Shown here: positions 9,233 to 18,156 of the stretch, piece after piece
Position numbering within the stretch: position 1 is the first letter of the stretch
Layout of the letters: every line of letters starts with the position of its first letter
Source: Chryseobacterium gleum
Lineage (GTDB): Bacteria > Bacteroidota > Bacteroidia > Flavobacteriales_D > Crocinitomicaceae
Direction of reading: 5' to 3'
Length of the DNA stretch: 64,000 nt
NCBI GenBank assembly: GCA_945882095.1
Contig: CAMCWF010000010.1
Span: forward strand, 1-64,000
Notes under the pieces: generated by a model
The model's database searches: none
What the model was told of the DNA's origin: nothing
What the model saw: only the letters and a program-made list of their open reading frames with translations
Position numbers and translations under genes: made by a program

Positions 9233-10041
9233 TATTGATTCCCCTCCTCGAATTTGTGTATGTTTTTCAAAATTAGTTTTTCAACCAACAAGGGTGTTCT
9301 TGCCTGCAAAAACCTATTCATCTTTCCCAACGGGGTTAATGTCGCCAAATATTTTCGTTTTCGCATCAAGTTCAGGGTAGCCTTTGCAACTTCCTGCATG
9401 CTAGGAATTCGTTTGTCTTTTCTAGGCTTTAGAACGACAAAGTTTCCATCTGCCCCGACCACGTCTTTGTTTTCTACGATTTCGGTTTTACCAACCAAAA
9501 CGATACCTGCGTGTACATTATGTTTTTTCTCTTCGATTCGGATGGATTCGACAAAAGCACGTAATGCCATTTTTGCAGCACAGTACGGACCCAATCCTGG
9601 CAATCCTCGGATACCTGCAAGGCTTGAAATAAAAACAACACTTCCTTGGGTTTTTCGTAAATACGGAAGGGCATAAATGGTAGGAAAAATGGCCCCGTAT
9701 ACATTGCTTTCAAATACTTGATGAATCACTTCTGGCGAAAGTTCTGCAATGGTTCCTCGGCTTGATAAGCCAACGTTATTCACCAAGCCATCTATTCTTC
9801 CAAAGTGGGAATAGGTTTCATCGATCAATTTATTTGCCCCTTCTTTGGTTGAGACATCGGCGTGAATGGCAATGGTTTTAGGTTGGACGGCTTGGATTTC
9901 ATTAAGGGCCTCCATCAACCGGGATTCATTTCTACCATTTAAAACCACCCAAGCGCCTTGGCGTGCCAATTCCATCGCAATGGTTTTTCCGATTCCCCTG
10001 TTTGAACCCGTAACAATAATTACTTTATTAGCGAAGCTCAT
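9232..10041 (-). CDS. short-chain dehydrogenase/reductase (SDR)
   Basis: A classical SDR of 269 residues that should act in the cytosol on an unknown alcohol or ketone with NAD(P). It shows the cofactor motif TGSNRGIG (about residues 11-18), NNVG near 88-91, the active-site Ser in VVFISSLAG, and the catalytic pair YCAAK near 153-157. The Asn-Arg in the glycine-rich loop fits NADP preference, which is inference. It overlaps the end of the CPBP gene by 14 bases and shares one base with the next gene, so it is translated within a tight operon. Its neighbours include an extended SDR and membrane proteins, which hints at lipid or envelope metabolism without naming a substrate. Confidence 0.88.
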   Translation of the reverse strand: MSFANKVIIVTGSNRGIGKTIAMELARQGAWVVLNGRNESRLMEALNEIQAVQPKTIAIHADVSTKEGANKLIDETYSHFGRIDGLVNNVGLSSRGTIAELSPEVIHQVFESNVYGAIFPTIYALPYLRKTQGSVVFISSLAGIRGLPGLGPYCAAKMALRAFVESIRIEEKKHNVHAGIVLVGKTEIVENKDVVGADGNFVVLKPRKDKRIPSMQEVAKATLNLMRKRKYLATLTPLGKMNRFLQARTPLLVEKLILKNIHKFEEGNQ

Positions 10042-10792
10042 GTTTTTTTTTCCAATGATTATACTGTATTTCGGGGTGAAACCGAAGCGCGGTCAAACTG
10101 TTGGTCCAGGCCAATGCAACATGCACCAAAAATGCAATCCAAATGTTTCCACTTTGCAAGGTTAGGATGCACAATACCAATCCCAAGGGAGCAGCCCCAA
10201 TGGTTTCGTCTAGCCCTTTTGGAATATGGGTTGCGGCATACAACGCTATGTTTATGGCGATGGCTGGCCAGATCCCTAGGGTCTCGGCAAGTGGAAATAG
10301 CAAAACACCACGGAACAAAAGTTCGTATCCAAAAAGGTAAATTGCCCAGCCTAATAAATTGATATAAAAGGTTTTACGGTCCCAGTTTTTCGCTCGAATT
10401 TGCGGGTAGTTTACCAGGTTTTTGGGTTTTTTCGCTGAAAAATATGCCATTGGGATGACCAATATGGAAAGGCCAAAGGTCCAAACCAAGGAAAACAATA
10501 GGGTATCCGCCCGGAAATTTAATCCGAAATAACGTAATGAAAACTCAGGAAAGCAAAAAACCATACAAAGCAGCGGTAAAATACCCATCCAAAGAAAGCC
10601 CATGTATTTGGTGAAAAAGATGTGTTTTCTGCACGCAAGGTCATGGTCGTATTTCTTAAAAAACCATGCTTTAATGGCTGCTGATTTTGATAGGAACCAA
10701 AAAGTTGAAAAACCGATAAGCGCACAAAAAATAGCCGTGATTGCTTTTGCAGCATTGGAATCTAAATTAAAATCTATGGGAATTTTGTACAT
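10028..10792 (-). CDS. CPBP (CAAX protease/bacteriocin-processing) family membrane protein, active site degenerate
   Basis: The start is the ATG at 10792 (MYKIPIDF), four bases after the upstream epimerase stop. A longer frame to 10924 would run inside the epimerase. The 254-residue product has about seven helices and the CPBP core. Motif 1 reads YELLFRG where the family has EExxxR, so the first Glu is Tyr. Motif 2 is YAATH (F/YxxxH kept). Motif 3 reads HVALA where HxxxN is usual. In Rce1 the first Glu, both His and the Asn serve catalysis, so two of four expected residues are missing and the protein may not be a protease. It overlaps the SDR gene by 14 bases. Confidence 0.82.
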   Translation of the reverse strand: MYKIPIDFNLDSNAAKAITAIFCALIGFSTFWFLSKSAAIKAWFFKKYDHDLACRKHIFFTKYMGFLWMGILPLLCMVFCFPEFSLRYFGLNFRADTLLFSLVWTFGLSILVIPMAYFSAKKPKNLVNYPQIRAKNWDRKTFYINLLGWAIYLFGYELLFRGVLLFPLAETLGIWPAIAINIALYAATHIPKGLDETIGAAPLGLVLCILTLQSGNIWIAFLVHVALAWTNSLTALRFHPEIQYNHWKKKHELR

Positions 10793-10796
10793 AAAA

Positions 10797-11789
10797 TCAG
10801 TCAATATAATTGTTTTCTTTCCACCACTGCAAACATATTTCAATGGCCGTCTCGATGGGTGTGCTAGGCAAGGCGAGTTCTTTTCTTGCTTTCTCCACTG
10901 AATAATACTGCTCAACTGACGCAAGTTGTGCCATGGAAAAACTTAAGTTTGGTTTTTTTGAAAAGAGACGTGCAAAGAGCGAATTGACTGCCCCAACCAT
11001 AAACAAAAGAACATTGGGAACCCGTCTTAATTTAAATGGTATTCCACGCACATTGCAAGCTTTACGAAAATACGCTTCAAACGTAAGGTTTTCGTTTCCT
11101 ACGATGTAACATTCTCCTTTTCTACCCATTTGAAGGGCGTTTACTGTAGCCACAGCCACGTCCAAGGAACAGACAAAATTTTTCCCTCCGGAGGCAAAAC
11201 CGGGTATGTTTCCTTTGAAAAGCTCCATGATCATTTTTCCTGAACTCGGACCCGTATCAAAAGGGCCCACCATGAAAGTCGGGTTGACTACGACAGCGGG
11301 GAAACCATTTTTTTCATGCTCCTCCAAGAGGAGACTTTGCGCAGCGTACTTACTGTCTACGTAATCCATTTTAAATACTTCACTGAGAAAAGGTGTGTTT
11401 TCATCCCCAGGGGCATTCATCGGTCCATGGCTAAACGAATTGGCGGTTCCAATTTGCACAAACCCTTTGATGTTGTGTTTTTTCGAGGCGGCTACTAGGT
11501 TTTTTACACCGTCAAAATTTACCTTCCAATGCAGCGCTTCCCGTCTTGGCCATATGGAAGTATAGGCAGCCACATTGATAATGTAATCACACCCTTGAAC
11601 CGCCCGTTCCATTGAGTCCATATCCAACAAATCTGCCGGGGACTTTTCAAGGGGCAAACCGTCTAATACGGACACATTCCTGCCGGGTTGTATCATCGCT
11701 TTAACCTCGTATCCTTGTTGAAGTGCTTCGCGACAAATACTTGCACCTAACATTCCATCTGCACCCGTAATTAATATCTTTCCTTTCAC
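10797..11789 (-). CDS. NAD-dependent epimerase/dehydratase family (extended SDR)
   Basis: A 330-residue extended SDR. The N-terminal Rossmann motif is ITGADGMLG (Gly9, Gly12, Gly15), and the catalytic pair is in YVDSK at about 142-146. The sequence resembles dihydroflavonol-4-reductase-like and 3-beta-hydroxysteroid-dehydrogenase-like enzymes of Bacteroidota (VQIGTANSFSHGP, VVVNPTFMVGPFD). The substrate cannot be read from the sequence; sugar nucleotide, sterol-like or lipid oxo-groups are all possible. It begins one base after the stop of the upstream regulator-like gene and is followed after four bases by the CPBP gene, so it sits in the middle of the tdk-to-membrane-protein operon. Confidence 0.85.
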   Translation of the reverse strand: MKGKILITGADGMLGASICREALQQGYEVKAMIQPGRNVSVLDGLPLEKSPADLLDMDSMERAVQGCDYIINVAAYTSIWPRREALHWKVNFDGVKNLVAASKKHNIKGFVQIGTANSFSHGPMNAPGDENTPFLSEVFKMDYVDSKYAAQSLLLEEHEKNGFPAVVVNPTFMVGPFDTGPSSGKMIMELFKGNIPGFASGGKNFVCSLDVAVATVNALQMGRKGECYIVGNENLTFEAYFRKACNVRGIPFKLRRVPNVLLFMVGAVNSLFARLFSKKPNLSFSMAQLASVEQYYSVEKARKELALPSTPIETAIEICLQWWKENNYID

Positions 11790-11790
11790 T

Positions 11791-12801
11791 TTATCGATTT
11801 ATTAAAGTCTCTACTTGGTTTTTAAACTCACTCACCATCTTACCTAGGTCGTTAAAGTAAGTGGTCCTTTGTTTTAAGTTGGTTTCACTTATTTTACTTG
11901 AATTCGAAATCTGTCTATCTATGATGCTTTTGGTATCCCTCACATAAGCTTCATCTGTAGTGTGCAGATAACTCATAATGTTATGGGTTAAATAAACGCC
12001 ATTCATTTCTTGGTTCCCATATAAAAAGGTTGCATCGGTATTAATCGTGTCATTAACAAAGACTTCCAAATGGTTGCCCTGTGCAGGCGGTTCAGTTCCA
12101 AAAATGTATTTTTTTCCGATGGAAATTTGATTCTGGTAATGTCCCAAGAAAGCCTCGACGCGATCAATGAGAAAAACGGCATAGCTAGGGTCATCAAACA
12201 TTTGCATCTCAAGGTAATAGACAATTTGTCTCATGAACCCCTTCATTAAATCCATATCGAGTATTTCCACTGTCTCAATTTGATTGTAGGACTGAAGGAT
12301 TTGTCGGCCTAAATCAAACGCTCGCTCACTGATTTTTTCGTGTTTAAATTTTGTGTTTTGATAAGAGGGTATCATCAAGTGGGTTTGGGCCCAAAAGTAC
12401 AGGCGAAAACGAATCAGTTGTGGAAAATTTAATGCCTGGAAGAAATGCACATTGTTGATGGTCAAATTGGCTTTGGGCTCTTTTAACGCCTTTAATCTTG
12501 CAAGCCCTTGAAGGATTCCTTCCAAATAGTTTTCCAAGGAAAAATCATACAATTCAAGGGGGGTATAATTGAAAAGGACATTCCCATCCGACAATTGGAT
12601 GAGTTTGTCAAAGGAGATGTTGTAGTGAGTGCATAGTTTTTTCGTTTCTTGAATGGTGAGTGGGGTTTCCAACCGGATTCTTCTATAGGCAGCATCCATG
12701 CTTATTGACAATAGGTCGCTAACGATAAACCCAAGAGAATCTTCTGGATTTAATTGTTTCTTGACCAGTCCAAAAAGTTGAGATTGTAAAACGTCTTTCA
12801 C
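11791..12801 (-). CDS. regulator-like protein with N-terminal helix-turn-helix-like segment, unknown
   Basis: I do not recognise the family with certainty. The N-terminus (DSLGFIVSDLLSISMDAAYRR and then LTIQETKKLCTHYNISFDKL) looks like a Cro/BetR-type helix-turn-helix segment. The remaining 260 residues are predicted mostly helical and could form a TPR-like or effector domain, with several Phe/Tyr-rich stretches. The frame is open to 12885, but that extension is basic and lacks a credible start context. The GTG at 12801 (protein VKDVLQSQLF) leaves an 84-base gap after murF-alr. The start remains uncertain. Position in an envelope and cell-wall operon suggests a regulator or accessory factor, which is inference. 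Confidence 0.6.
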   Translation of the reverse strand: MKDVLQSQLFGLVKKQLNPEDSLGFIVSDLLSISMDAAYRRIRLETPLTIQETKKLCTHYNISFDKLIQLSDGNVLFNYTPLELYDFSLENYLEGILQGLARLKALKEPKANLTINNVHFFQALNFPQLIRFRLYFWAQTHLMIPSYQNTKFKHEKISERAFDLGRQILQSYNQIETVEILDMDLMKGFMRQIVYYLEMQMFDDPSYAVFLIDRVEAFLGHYQNQISIGKKYIFGTEPPAQGNHLEVFVNDTINTDATFLYGNQEMNGVYLTHNIMSYLHTTDEAYVRDTKSIIDRQISNSSKISETNLKQRTTYFNDLGKMVSEFKNQVETLINR

Positions 12802-12885
12802 CGAACGAATAAATAAAATTGAAAAACAATTCCTTTGGATGCCAATACCTTTCCTGACATCGTAAGCATAGGACAAAATTAGCAA

Positions 12886-15171
12886 TTATTCACTAATGTA
12901 GGTCCTATGGATTCTTTGAGAAATGGAGGTGAGAATTTCATAAGGTATTGTGGTTGCTTGCGCAGCGAATGCGGATAACTGCGTATTGTTTTCAAACAGA
13001 ATCACTGGATCTCCTTCTTCAACCTCAAGACCGGTAACATCTATCATGAGCATGTCCATACAAACCATACCCACTGTTGGGCACGGATGATTTTGAATGT
13101 AGACACACCCCTTTCCATTGCTCAAGGAACGCGGAAACCCGTCGCCATAGCCTACAGGTACAATGGCTATGGTTTGGTTACGGCTGGCTATAAAACTTCG
13201 ATTGTATCCAACGCTTTCTCCCACCTGAATTTCCTTGATTTGTGAAACGACACTTTTCCAAGTCACGACGGATTTGAGTGAGCCTTCCGTTTGCTTATCA
13301 GCCAGTCCAAACATACCGATACCGATACGTACCATGTTAAAATGAGCGTTTGGATATTGAATTACGCCATCTGTATTTACCAAGTGTTTCAATATGGGGT
13401 GAGGGAGTTCCTTTTCAATCATTGCAACACAGGCGGTAAATCTTTCCACTTGGCTTTCAGTAAAATCCTTGTGTTCGGTTCCGCCAGAGGCGGCCAAATG
13501 GGAATACACCCCTTTGATGTAAACCTCAGGTTGGGCTTGACAGATTTCTAAAATGGTTTTAAGTTGACTCGGCTCAAACCCTAAGCGGCGCATTCCGGTA
13601 TCAAGTTTAATATGAATTGGGGCTTGCTCAACATCAGATTCGATTACCACACGAATGAATAAATCCAATTGTTTGAAAGAATAGATACTGGGCTCAAGTT
13701 GATAGGCAATGCAATCGGCATAGCTGTCCTGGTCCGCATTCATTACTAAAATTGGGGTTTTAATGCCGTACTTCCTAAGCTCGACCCCTTCATTGGTATA
13801 CGCAACTCCCAAATAATCAATTCCTTGCCCTTCTAGGAAAGCTGCCATTTTTTCCAACCCCGTCCCATAAGATTGGGATTTTACCATTGCCAACATTTTA
13901 ACCCCTGGGGCCAACAAGGATTTAAAATAAACCAAATTATGCCGAAGTGCAGTAAAATTGATTTCCAGTTTTGTCTGGTGTTGTTTTTCGCGCAAACGCG
14001 CTGCAAATTTTTCCATTTCTGATTTACGCGTGCCCTTGATTAATACCACCGCATTTTCAGGGATGGATACTGGGAGATTAGGAACAAGGTCAACGAACAT
14101 ATGATCTGGGGCGTATTCCATAACCAATGTTTCGATTTTGCCTTTATCTGCAAAGCTTTCTGAATCCAATCCTATGTATACGCAATGGGAACGGGTTCGA
14201 CCAAAGGTCTGCATGTATTCAAGGGAAAACCGGAGCGCATCCATATCTAGGTTATATGCATCATTGATGACAATGGAATTGTTCTTGCCATTAAACGTTT
14301 CCATTCTCAATGCCAAACGGTTCAATTTTGAAACCGCTTCCGACAAGGGTTGGGTTACCCATTGCACAGATTTTATAAAGTTGATGGCGATGGCCGCGCA
14401 ATGAAAACTCGAAGGGTCTTTGAATTTTAAGGATGCTATTTCGGGATGTGCCTTTTGGGGCATCAACGTCTCATATTCAAAATCCACGTCGAAAAGATCA
14501 ACTGCGGAATACGCAAATTGAGCTGCCTTAAGGATTTTAATTTTTTCCGTTTTGAGTTGATTTTCTGATTCAAAATTTTCCAAATGGGCAGATCCTATGT
14601 TGGTTAGAATGGCATGTGTAGGAGAAATCATCCGGATGAGTTCGTCCATTTCATTGGGCTCAGAAATTCCTGCCTCAATCAAGGCGACATCGGCACCTGC
14701 ATGCATTTCCAAGAGCGAAAGGGCAACGCCCAATTGAGAATTGTAACTTTTTGGACTTCTTACCACATTATTCTCCGTTTGGAGCAATTCGTAAAGCCAT
14801 TCCTTAACGGTTGTTTTGCCTTGGCTTCCTGTAATGGCGACTACGGGATAGTTGAACGACAACCTATGTTGGCGTGCAATTTCTTGGAGCGAACAAAGCG
14901 CATCTTCTACCATCAAATAACAAGCGTCTTCATAGAACTCATCGGGTGGAACATCGCTTATAAAACAACGCGCGCCTTTGTCATAGGCTTCGTTTAAAAA
15001 TTGTATGCCATGTCGAAAGCTTCCTTGTAAGGCAACAAAGCATCCCATGTTTGTATCGTGTAACTTACGGGTGTCTACAGAAATAAATCGAACCAATCCA
15101 TGGGATTCCCCAACGATTTGGATGGGCGAAATGACCTCAATAATTCTGGAAACGGGTAGGTTTAGGTTCAA
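12886..15171 (-). CDS. murF-alr: bifunctional UDP-MurNAc-tripeptide:D-Ala-D-Ala ligase / alanine racemase
   Basis: A 761-residue fusion typical of Bacteroidota. The first half is MurF, which adds D-Ala-D-Ala to UDP-MurNAc-tripeptide using ATP. Its P-loop GSQGKTT lies at about 114-120, with GISEPNEMDEL and NDAYNLDMDALR downstream. The second half (from about 400) is alanine racemase. The PLP lysine lies in VKSQSYG near residue 430, and the catalytic Tyr of the partner subunit lies in VGYNRSF near 654, before VPVGYGDGFPR. One protein thus makes D-Ala and uses the dipeptide at the next step but one; Ddl acts in between. Its start overlaps the end of tdk by four bases. Confidence 0.95.
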   Translation of the reverse strand: MNLNLPVSRIIEVISPIQIVGESHGLVRFISVDTRKLHDTNMGCFVALQGSFRHGIQFLNEAYDKGARCFISDVPPDEFYEDACYLMVEDALCSLQEIARQHRLSFNYPVVAITGSQGKTTVKEWLYELLQTENNVVRSPKSYNSQLGVALSLLEMHAGADVALIEAGISEPNEMDELIRMISPTHAILTNIGSAHLENFESENQLKTEKIKILKAAQFAYSAVDLFDVDFEYETLMPQKAHPEIASLKFKDPSSFHCAAIAINFIKSVQWVTQPLSEAVSKLNRLALRMETFNGKNNSIVINDAYNLDMDALRFSLEYMQTFGRTRSHCVYIGLDSESFADKGKIETLVMEYAPDHMFVDLVPNLPVSIPENAVVLIKGTRKSEMEKFAARLREKQHQTKLEINFTALRHNLVYFKSLLAPGVKMLAMVKSQSYGTGLEKMAAFLEGQGIDYLGVAYTNEGVELRKYGIKTPILVMNADQDSYADCIAYQLEPSIYSFKQLDLFIRVVIESDVEQAPIHIKLDTGMRRLGFEPSQLKTILEICQAQPEVYIKGVYSHLAASGGTEHKDFTESQVERFTACVAMIEKELPHPILKHLVNTDGVIQYPNAHFNMVRIGIGMFGLADKQTEGSLKSVVTWKSVVSQIKEIQVGESVGYNRSFIASRNQTIAIVPVGYGDGFPRSLSNGKGCVYIQNHPCPTVGMVCMDMLMIDVTGLEVEEGDPVILFENNTQLSAFAAQATTIPYEILTSISQRIHRTYISE

Positions 15172-15743
15172 TTTTTCTGTGAATTAAAGCACGATCTGCA
15201 CAGAGGTTTATAACGCTCAACCGCGCCAAGGAGAACTTGTTCTTGGGCTTCATCAAAGCGGTATGAAAACTGCGCTAGGTTTCCACAGGACAAACAAATT
15301 GCATGGACTTTGGTGACATATTCAGCTACGGCTAACAATGCCGGCATTGGACCAAAGGGGTTTCCCTTATAATCCATATCTAACCCTGCACAAATCACAC
15401 GAATCCCCTTACCTGCCAAAATTGAACAAACCTCTACCAATCCTTCGTCAAAAAATTGGGCCTCATCAATGGCAACAATTTGTTCATCGCCAACTTGTTT
15501 CAAAATACCTGAGGAGTGCTTAACGATGATCGAGTGGAGCGCAGTTCCTTGATGGCTAACGACGGCCTCGTCACTGTATCTGTTGTCAATTTCAGGCTTG
15601 AATAACACCATTTTTTGATTGGCAAATTGGGTTCGTTTGACCCTTCGAATCAACTCTTCGGTTTTTCCTGAAAACATCGAACCACAAATGACCTCAATCC
15701 AGCCGTTCTTTTTACTTTCAGTGGGAAATTGCTCTAAAAACAT
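15168..15743 (-). CDS. tdk: thymidine kinase (type II)
   Basis: The 191-residue enzyme phosphorylates thymidine with ATP in the salvage pathway. The P-loop is GSMFSGKTEEL (about 21-31), the Walker B-like motif is DEAQFF, and the substrate loop is DYKGNPFGPMP. Four cysteines for a structural zinc are present in CLSCG and CRSCF. The length fits the family. It is the first gene of the minus-strand run that ends at 8528, and it overlaps murF-alr by four bases. A -7-like element lies 15 bases upstream of the start. Confidence 0.95.
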   Translation of the reverse strand: MFLEQFPTESKKNGWIEVICGSMFSGKTEELIRRVKRTQFANQKMVLFKPEIDNRYSDEAVVSHQGTALHSIIVKHSSGILKQVGDEQIVAIDEAQFFDEGLVEVCSILAGKGIRVICAGLDMDYKGNPFGPMPALLAVAEYVTKVHAICLSCGNLAQFSYRFDEAQEQVLLGAVERYKPLCRSCFNSQKN

Positions 15744-15757
15744 ATGTAGGTTTTGAA

Positions 15758-15765
15758 CAAAAATA
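15758..15765 (-). promoter_or_regulatory. possible promoter for tdk operon
   Basis: TATTTTTG on the minus strand fits TAnnTTTG and lies 15 bases before the tdk ATG. I find no TTG at the usual 17-23 base spacing, so only the -7 element is supported. Confidence 0.45.
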
Positions 15766-15791
15766 ATTGAATTAAATAATTAACCGTGAGG

Positions 15792-15820
15792 TTTGTCGGA
15801 TGGTTATGTTCTTAATTTTG
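15792..15820 (+). promoter_or_regulatory. promoter of the 15859-17821 operon
   Basis: TTTG at 15792-15795, a 17-base spacer, then TAATTTTG at 15813-15820. Transcription would start near 15824, giving a leader of about 35 bases to the ATG at 15859. This argues against the in-frame ATG at 15793, which lies in the -33 element. Confidence 0.65.
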
Positions 15821-15858
15821 TTTTGAAACCGCAATTAGTATTTAAACCATCGGGAACT

Positions 15859-16551
15859 ATGAAAACTTTGATTCAATCTTTGGCACTTGAAATTGAGCAA
15901 ATTGAAGCAGGAACTGCCAATTTGAGTCATTTAGACAACGCTGTAAACCAAGCTCAAATTCTCTTAGAAAAACTGTACATTGTTCGCTACAGCGCTTACA
16001 AAGCATCCATCGTTGAAGTGGAGACGCCTTCCGCTCCTGTTTTCGACCTTTCAGATTCCGATGCGCAAGAAGAAAACGAAATGGCCAGTGGATTGTTCGC
16101 CAAAGAAAATATGGCACCCGTAACAAACACAATACTTCAAACGGAAATCCCATTGGAAACGAAAGCATTGGAAGTAGAATCAACATCAACCCTTGAAGCG
16201 TCCGTTGATACCGAACTCGAAATGTTTGAACATCAAATAAACGAAGTCAGTGACGAAGTCAAACTTGACCTACAAGAAATTTTGAATGTCTTCACCAACG
16301 TAAAATTAAATGTCAGCCCGCTCATTGGAAATTATACCTTAAAGGAGAAATTGCAATACATCAATTTGATGTTTGATGGGTCTAGCGAGGAATTTTCGTT
16401 TGCAATCAAAGCGTTGGAAGGCGCAAAAAACATAGAGGATGCCATTAAACATTTGAAATTTCTTTCAGAAAAACATAAATGGGAAAAATCAAACAAAGAG
16501 ATTCTCACCAAGTTTGTTGAAAAAGTTTTTGCTTCGCATGCGAAACCTTAA
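15859..16551 (+). CDS. acidic soluble protein of unknown function
   Basis: A 230-residue protein without signal peptide or membrane helix. Residues 1-45 form a helical, probably coiled-coil segment (MKTLIQSLALEIEQIE, then NLSHLDNAVNQAQILLEKLY). A low-complexity, very acidic linker follows to about 130 (rich in Glu, Thr, Ser, Ala). The C-terminal 100 residues are a predicted helical domain beginning near VKLDLQEILNVF. This layout resembles Bacteroidota hypothetical proteins found near M28 peptidases; I know no function. The start at 15859 is chosen because the promoter covers the alternative ATG at 15793. Its end overlaps the peptidase start by 14 bases, so the two are co-translated. Confidence 0.75.
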   Translation: MKTLIQSLALEIEQIEAGTANLSHLDNAVNQAQILLEKLYIVRYSAYKASIVEVETPSAPVFDLSDSDAQEENEMASGLFAKENMAPVTNTILQTEIPLETKALEVESTSTLEASVDTELEMFEHQINEVSDEVKLDLQEILNVFTNVKLNVSPLIGNYTLKEKLQYINLMFDGSSEEFSFAIKALEGAKNIEDAIKHLKFLSEKHKWEKSNKEILTKFVEKVFASHAKP

Positions 16552-17821
16552 GCTATCACTATCCCTTGTTGGACTGTTCTTTTGTTTAAAAGGTTCCGTC
16601 CTTTGCCAACCATTGCAAAATTTTGACGCTCGCAAAACGGTTCAACGGTTAACCAATAAAAAATACTATGGCCGAGGCTATTTGCGAAATGGATGCAACC
16701 GTGCAGGGAATTACCTTCAAAAGTCTTTTAAAAAAATCGGTATTGCCTCCATAGACGGAGCATATAAACAACCCTTTCTTGTGGATGTAAACACCTTTCC
16801 TAGCTCTTGTGCGCTTCGATATGGAGAAAAACAACTTACACCAGGAAAGGATTTTATCGTTCACCCTAAAAGTGGTGGAATGCGCAATGCCACCCTGAGC
16901 CTTAAGTGGTTAACCGCATCAGAGGTTCTTTCCTTGGCTATGAATCCCCGCGCTGATAAGTTACCGCTTGAAGCCATTGCTTTCAAAACTTGGGAAGTCA
17001 AAGACAAGGACAGTTTAAAGCGCATCCTAAGAAAACTGGAGCAAATCGCACGGGAAGTACAGCCTGTAATGGAATTTACGTCGGAAAAATTAACATGGTC
17101 AGTTGGAGACACCTGTTTTGATTTTCCCTACCTGCAAATAAAGATTGACCCAACGATGGAATTGGGAAAAACAGTTTCCATCAACCTGGCAAATCAAATG
17201 CTAAACAATTACGAGGTGAATAACATTGTGGGCGTAATTCCTTCCCTTGAGAAATCAGAGAAGTATTTGGCGATAACAGCCCATTACGATCACCTAGGCG
17301 GCATGGGGAAAAACACCTATTTCCCAGGTGCAAATGACAATGCAAGCGGCGTTGCCATGTTGTTATCCTTGGGCGCTTATTTTCATAAATATCCGTTGAA
17401 AAATCACAATGTCCTGTTAATTGCTTTTGCCGGTGAAGAGGCAGGGTTGCTTGGATCACAATTTTTCACGAATCACCCGAGGGTTCCTTTATCTAGCCTA
17501 TCGTTTCTTTTAAATGTTGACATTATGGGAAGTGGTGAGGAAGGCATTACGGTGGTGAACGGAGCCGTTCACAAAGATGCATTCGAGCGGTTAACACATT
17601 TGAATGACTCCTTGGGAATGTTGCCCCAAATAAAAGTTAGGGGAAAGGCTGCCAATTCCGACCATTATCCATTTTCAGAAAAGGGGGTTCCTGCCTTCTT
17701 TTTTTATACGATGGGCCCAAACAAGCACTATCACGACATTGACGACACCCATGAAGCATTAAGTTTTGCCGCGTTTGACAACCTACAATTGCTTATCCAA
17801 GGGTTTTTCAAGCAATTTTAA
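16538..17821 (+). CDS. M28 family zinc aminopeptidase-like exported protein
   Basis: The 427-residue product has a signal peptide (MRNLKLSLSLVGLFFCLKG and on to a VLCQ end). The C-terminal half is a classical M28 peptidase with two-zinc ligands: His249 in HYDHLGG, Asp267 in GANDNASG, Glu300-Glu301 in FAGEEAG, Asp328 in NVDIMG and His399 in YHDIDD. The N-terminal 200 residues are a family-typical accessory region. It should cleave peptides in the periplasm or outside the cell. An upstream ATG at 16514 would add eight residues. Its last 39 bases overlap the end of the convergent gene at 17783, so the two transcripts are antisense over that stretch. Confidence 0.9.
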   Translation: MRNLKLSLSLVGLFFCLKGSVLCQPLQNFDARKTVQRLTNKKYYGRGYLRNGCNRAGNYLQKSFKKIGIASIDGAYKQPFLVDVNTFPSSCALRYGEKQLTPGKDFIVHPKSGGMRNATLSLKWLTASEVLSLAMNPRADKLPLEAIAFKTWEVKDKDSLKRILRKLEQIAREVQPVMEFTSEKLTWSVGDTCFDFPYLQIKIDPTMELGKTVSINLANQMLNNYEVNNIVGVIPSLEKSEKYLAITAHYDHLGGMGKNTYFPGANDNASGVAMLLSLGAYFHKYPLKNHNVLLIAFAGEEAGLLGSQFFTNHPRVPLSSLSFLLNVDIMGSGEEGITVVNGAVHKDAFERLTHLNDSLGMLPQIKVRGKAANSDHYPFSEKGVPAFFFYTMGPNKHYHDIDDTHEALSFAAFDNLQLLIQGFFKQF

Positions 17822-18154
17822 ATGCTTGGTGATTTGGACAATTTGCATGGTCAATAAACCGAAGAAAATCCACATCCCATGAAACAAGTACATCACATCT
17901 ATGTTGAGAACGAGCATTCCAATCAACGCGAATAGGAACGAAAAAAACTGAAGGGCTGAAAGGGAGATGAAAGGGGTTACAATCTTTACTTTTCTCTTCT
18001 TAAAGGGGAGGTAAAATATTGCGACGTAAATAAGATGCTGCAACAGGTTAAAACCCAGCGCGAATTGAAAATACCTTGAGGTCGCAGGGAAAACCAACAG
18101 GCTGAAGGATGCTGCCAAAATCCAAACGGGTGCCAAAAAGAGAAAATATTTCAA
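17783..18154 (-). CDS. four-helix membrane protein of the atpZ/atpB neighbourhood (DUF6168-like)
   Basis: A 123-residue protein with four hydrophobic helices and a short basic C-terminus (KHLKLLEKPLDKQL). In Flavobacteria a protein of this size and place lies between atpZ and atpB. The DUF number is given from memory. It may help assemble the ATP synthase rotor ring or the membrane part, but this is inferred from position. Here the chain stops at this gene: no atpB follows, and the M28 peptidase gene converges with a 39-base overlap. The stop is TAG at 17783-17785. Confidence 0.65.
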   Translation of the reverse strand: MKYFLFLAPVWILAASFSLLVFPATSRYFQFALGFNLLQHLIYVAIFYLPFKKRKVKIVTPFISLSALQFFSFLFALIGMLVLNIDVMYLFHGMWIFFGLLTMQIVQITKHLKLLEKPLDKQL

Positions 18155-18156
18155 GG

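Noticed and set aside
10793-10924. Longer start for the CPBP protein
   Set aside because: The added residues are basic and non-hydrophobic and lie inside the epimerase gene; MYKIPIDF is a normal start four bases after its stop.
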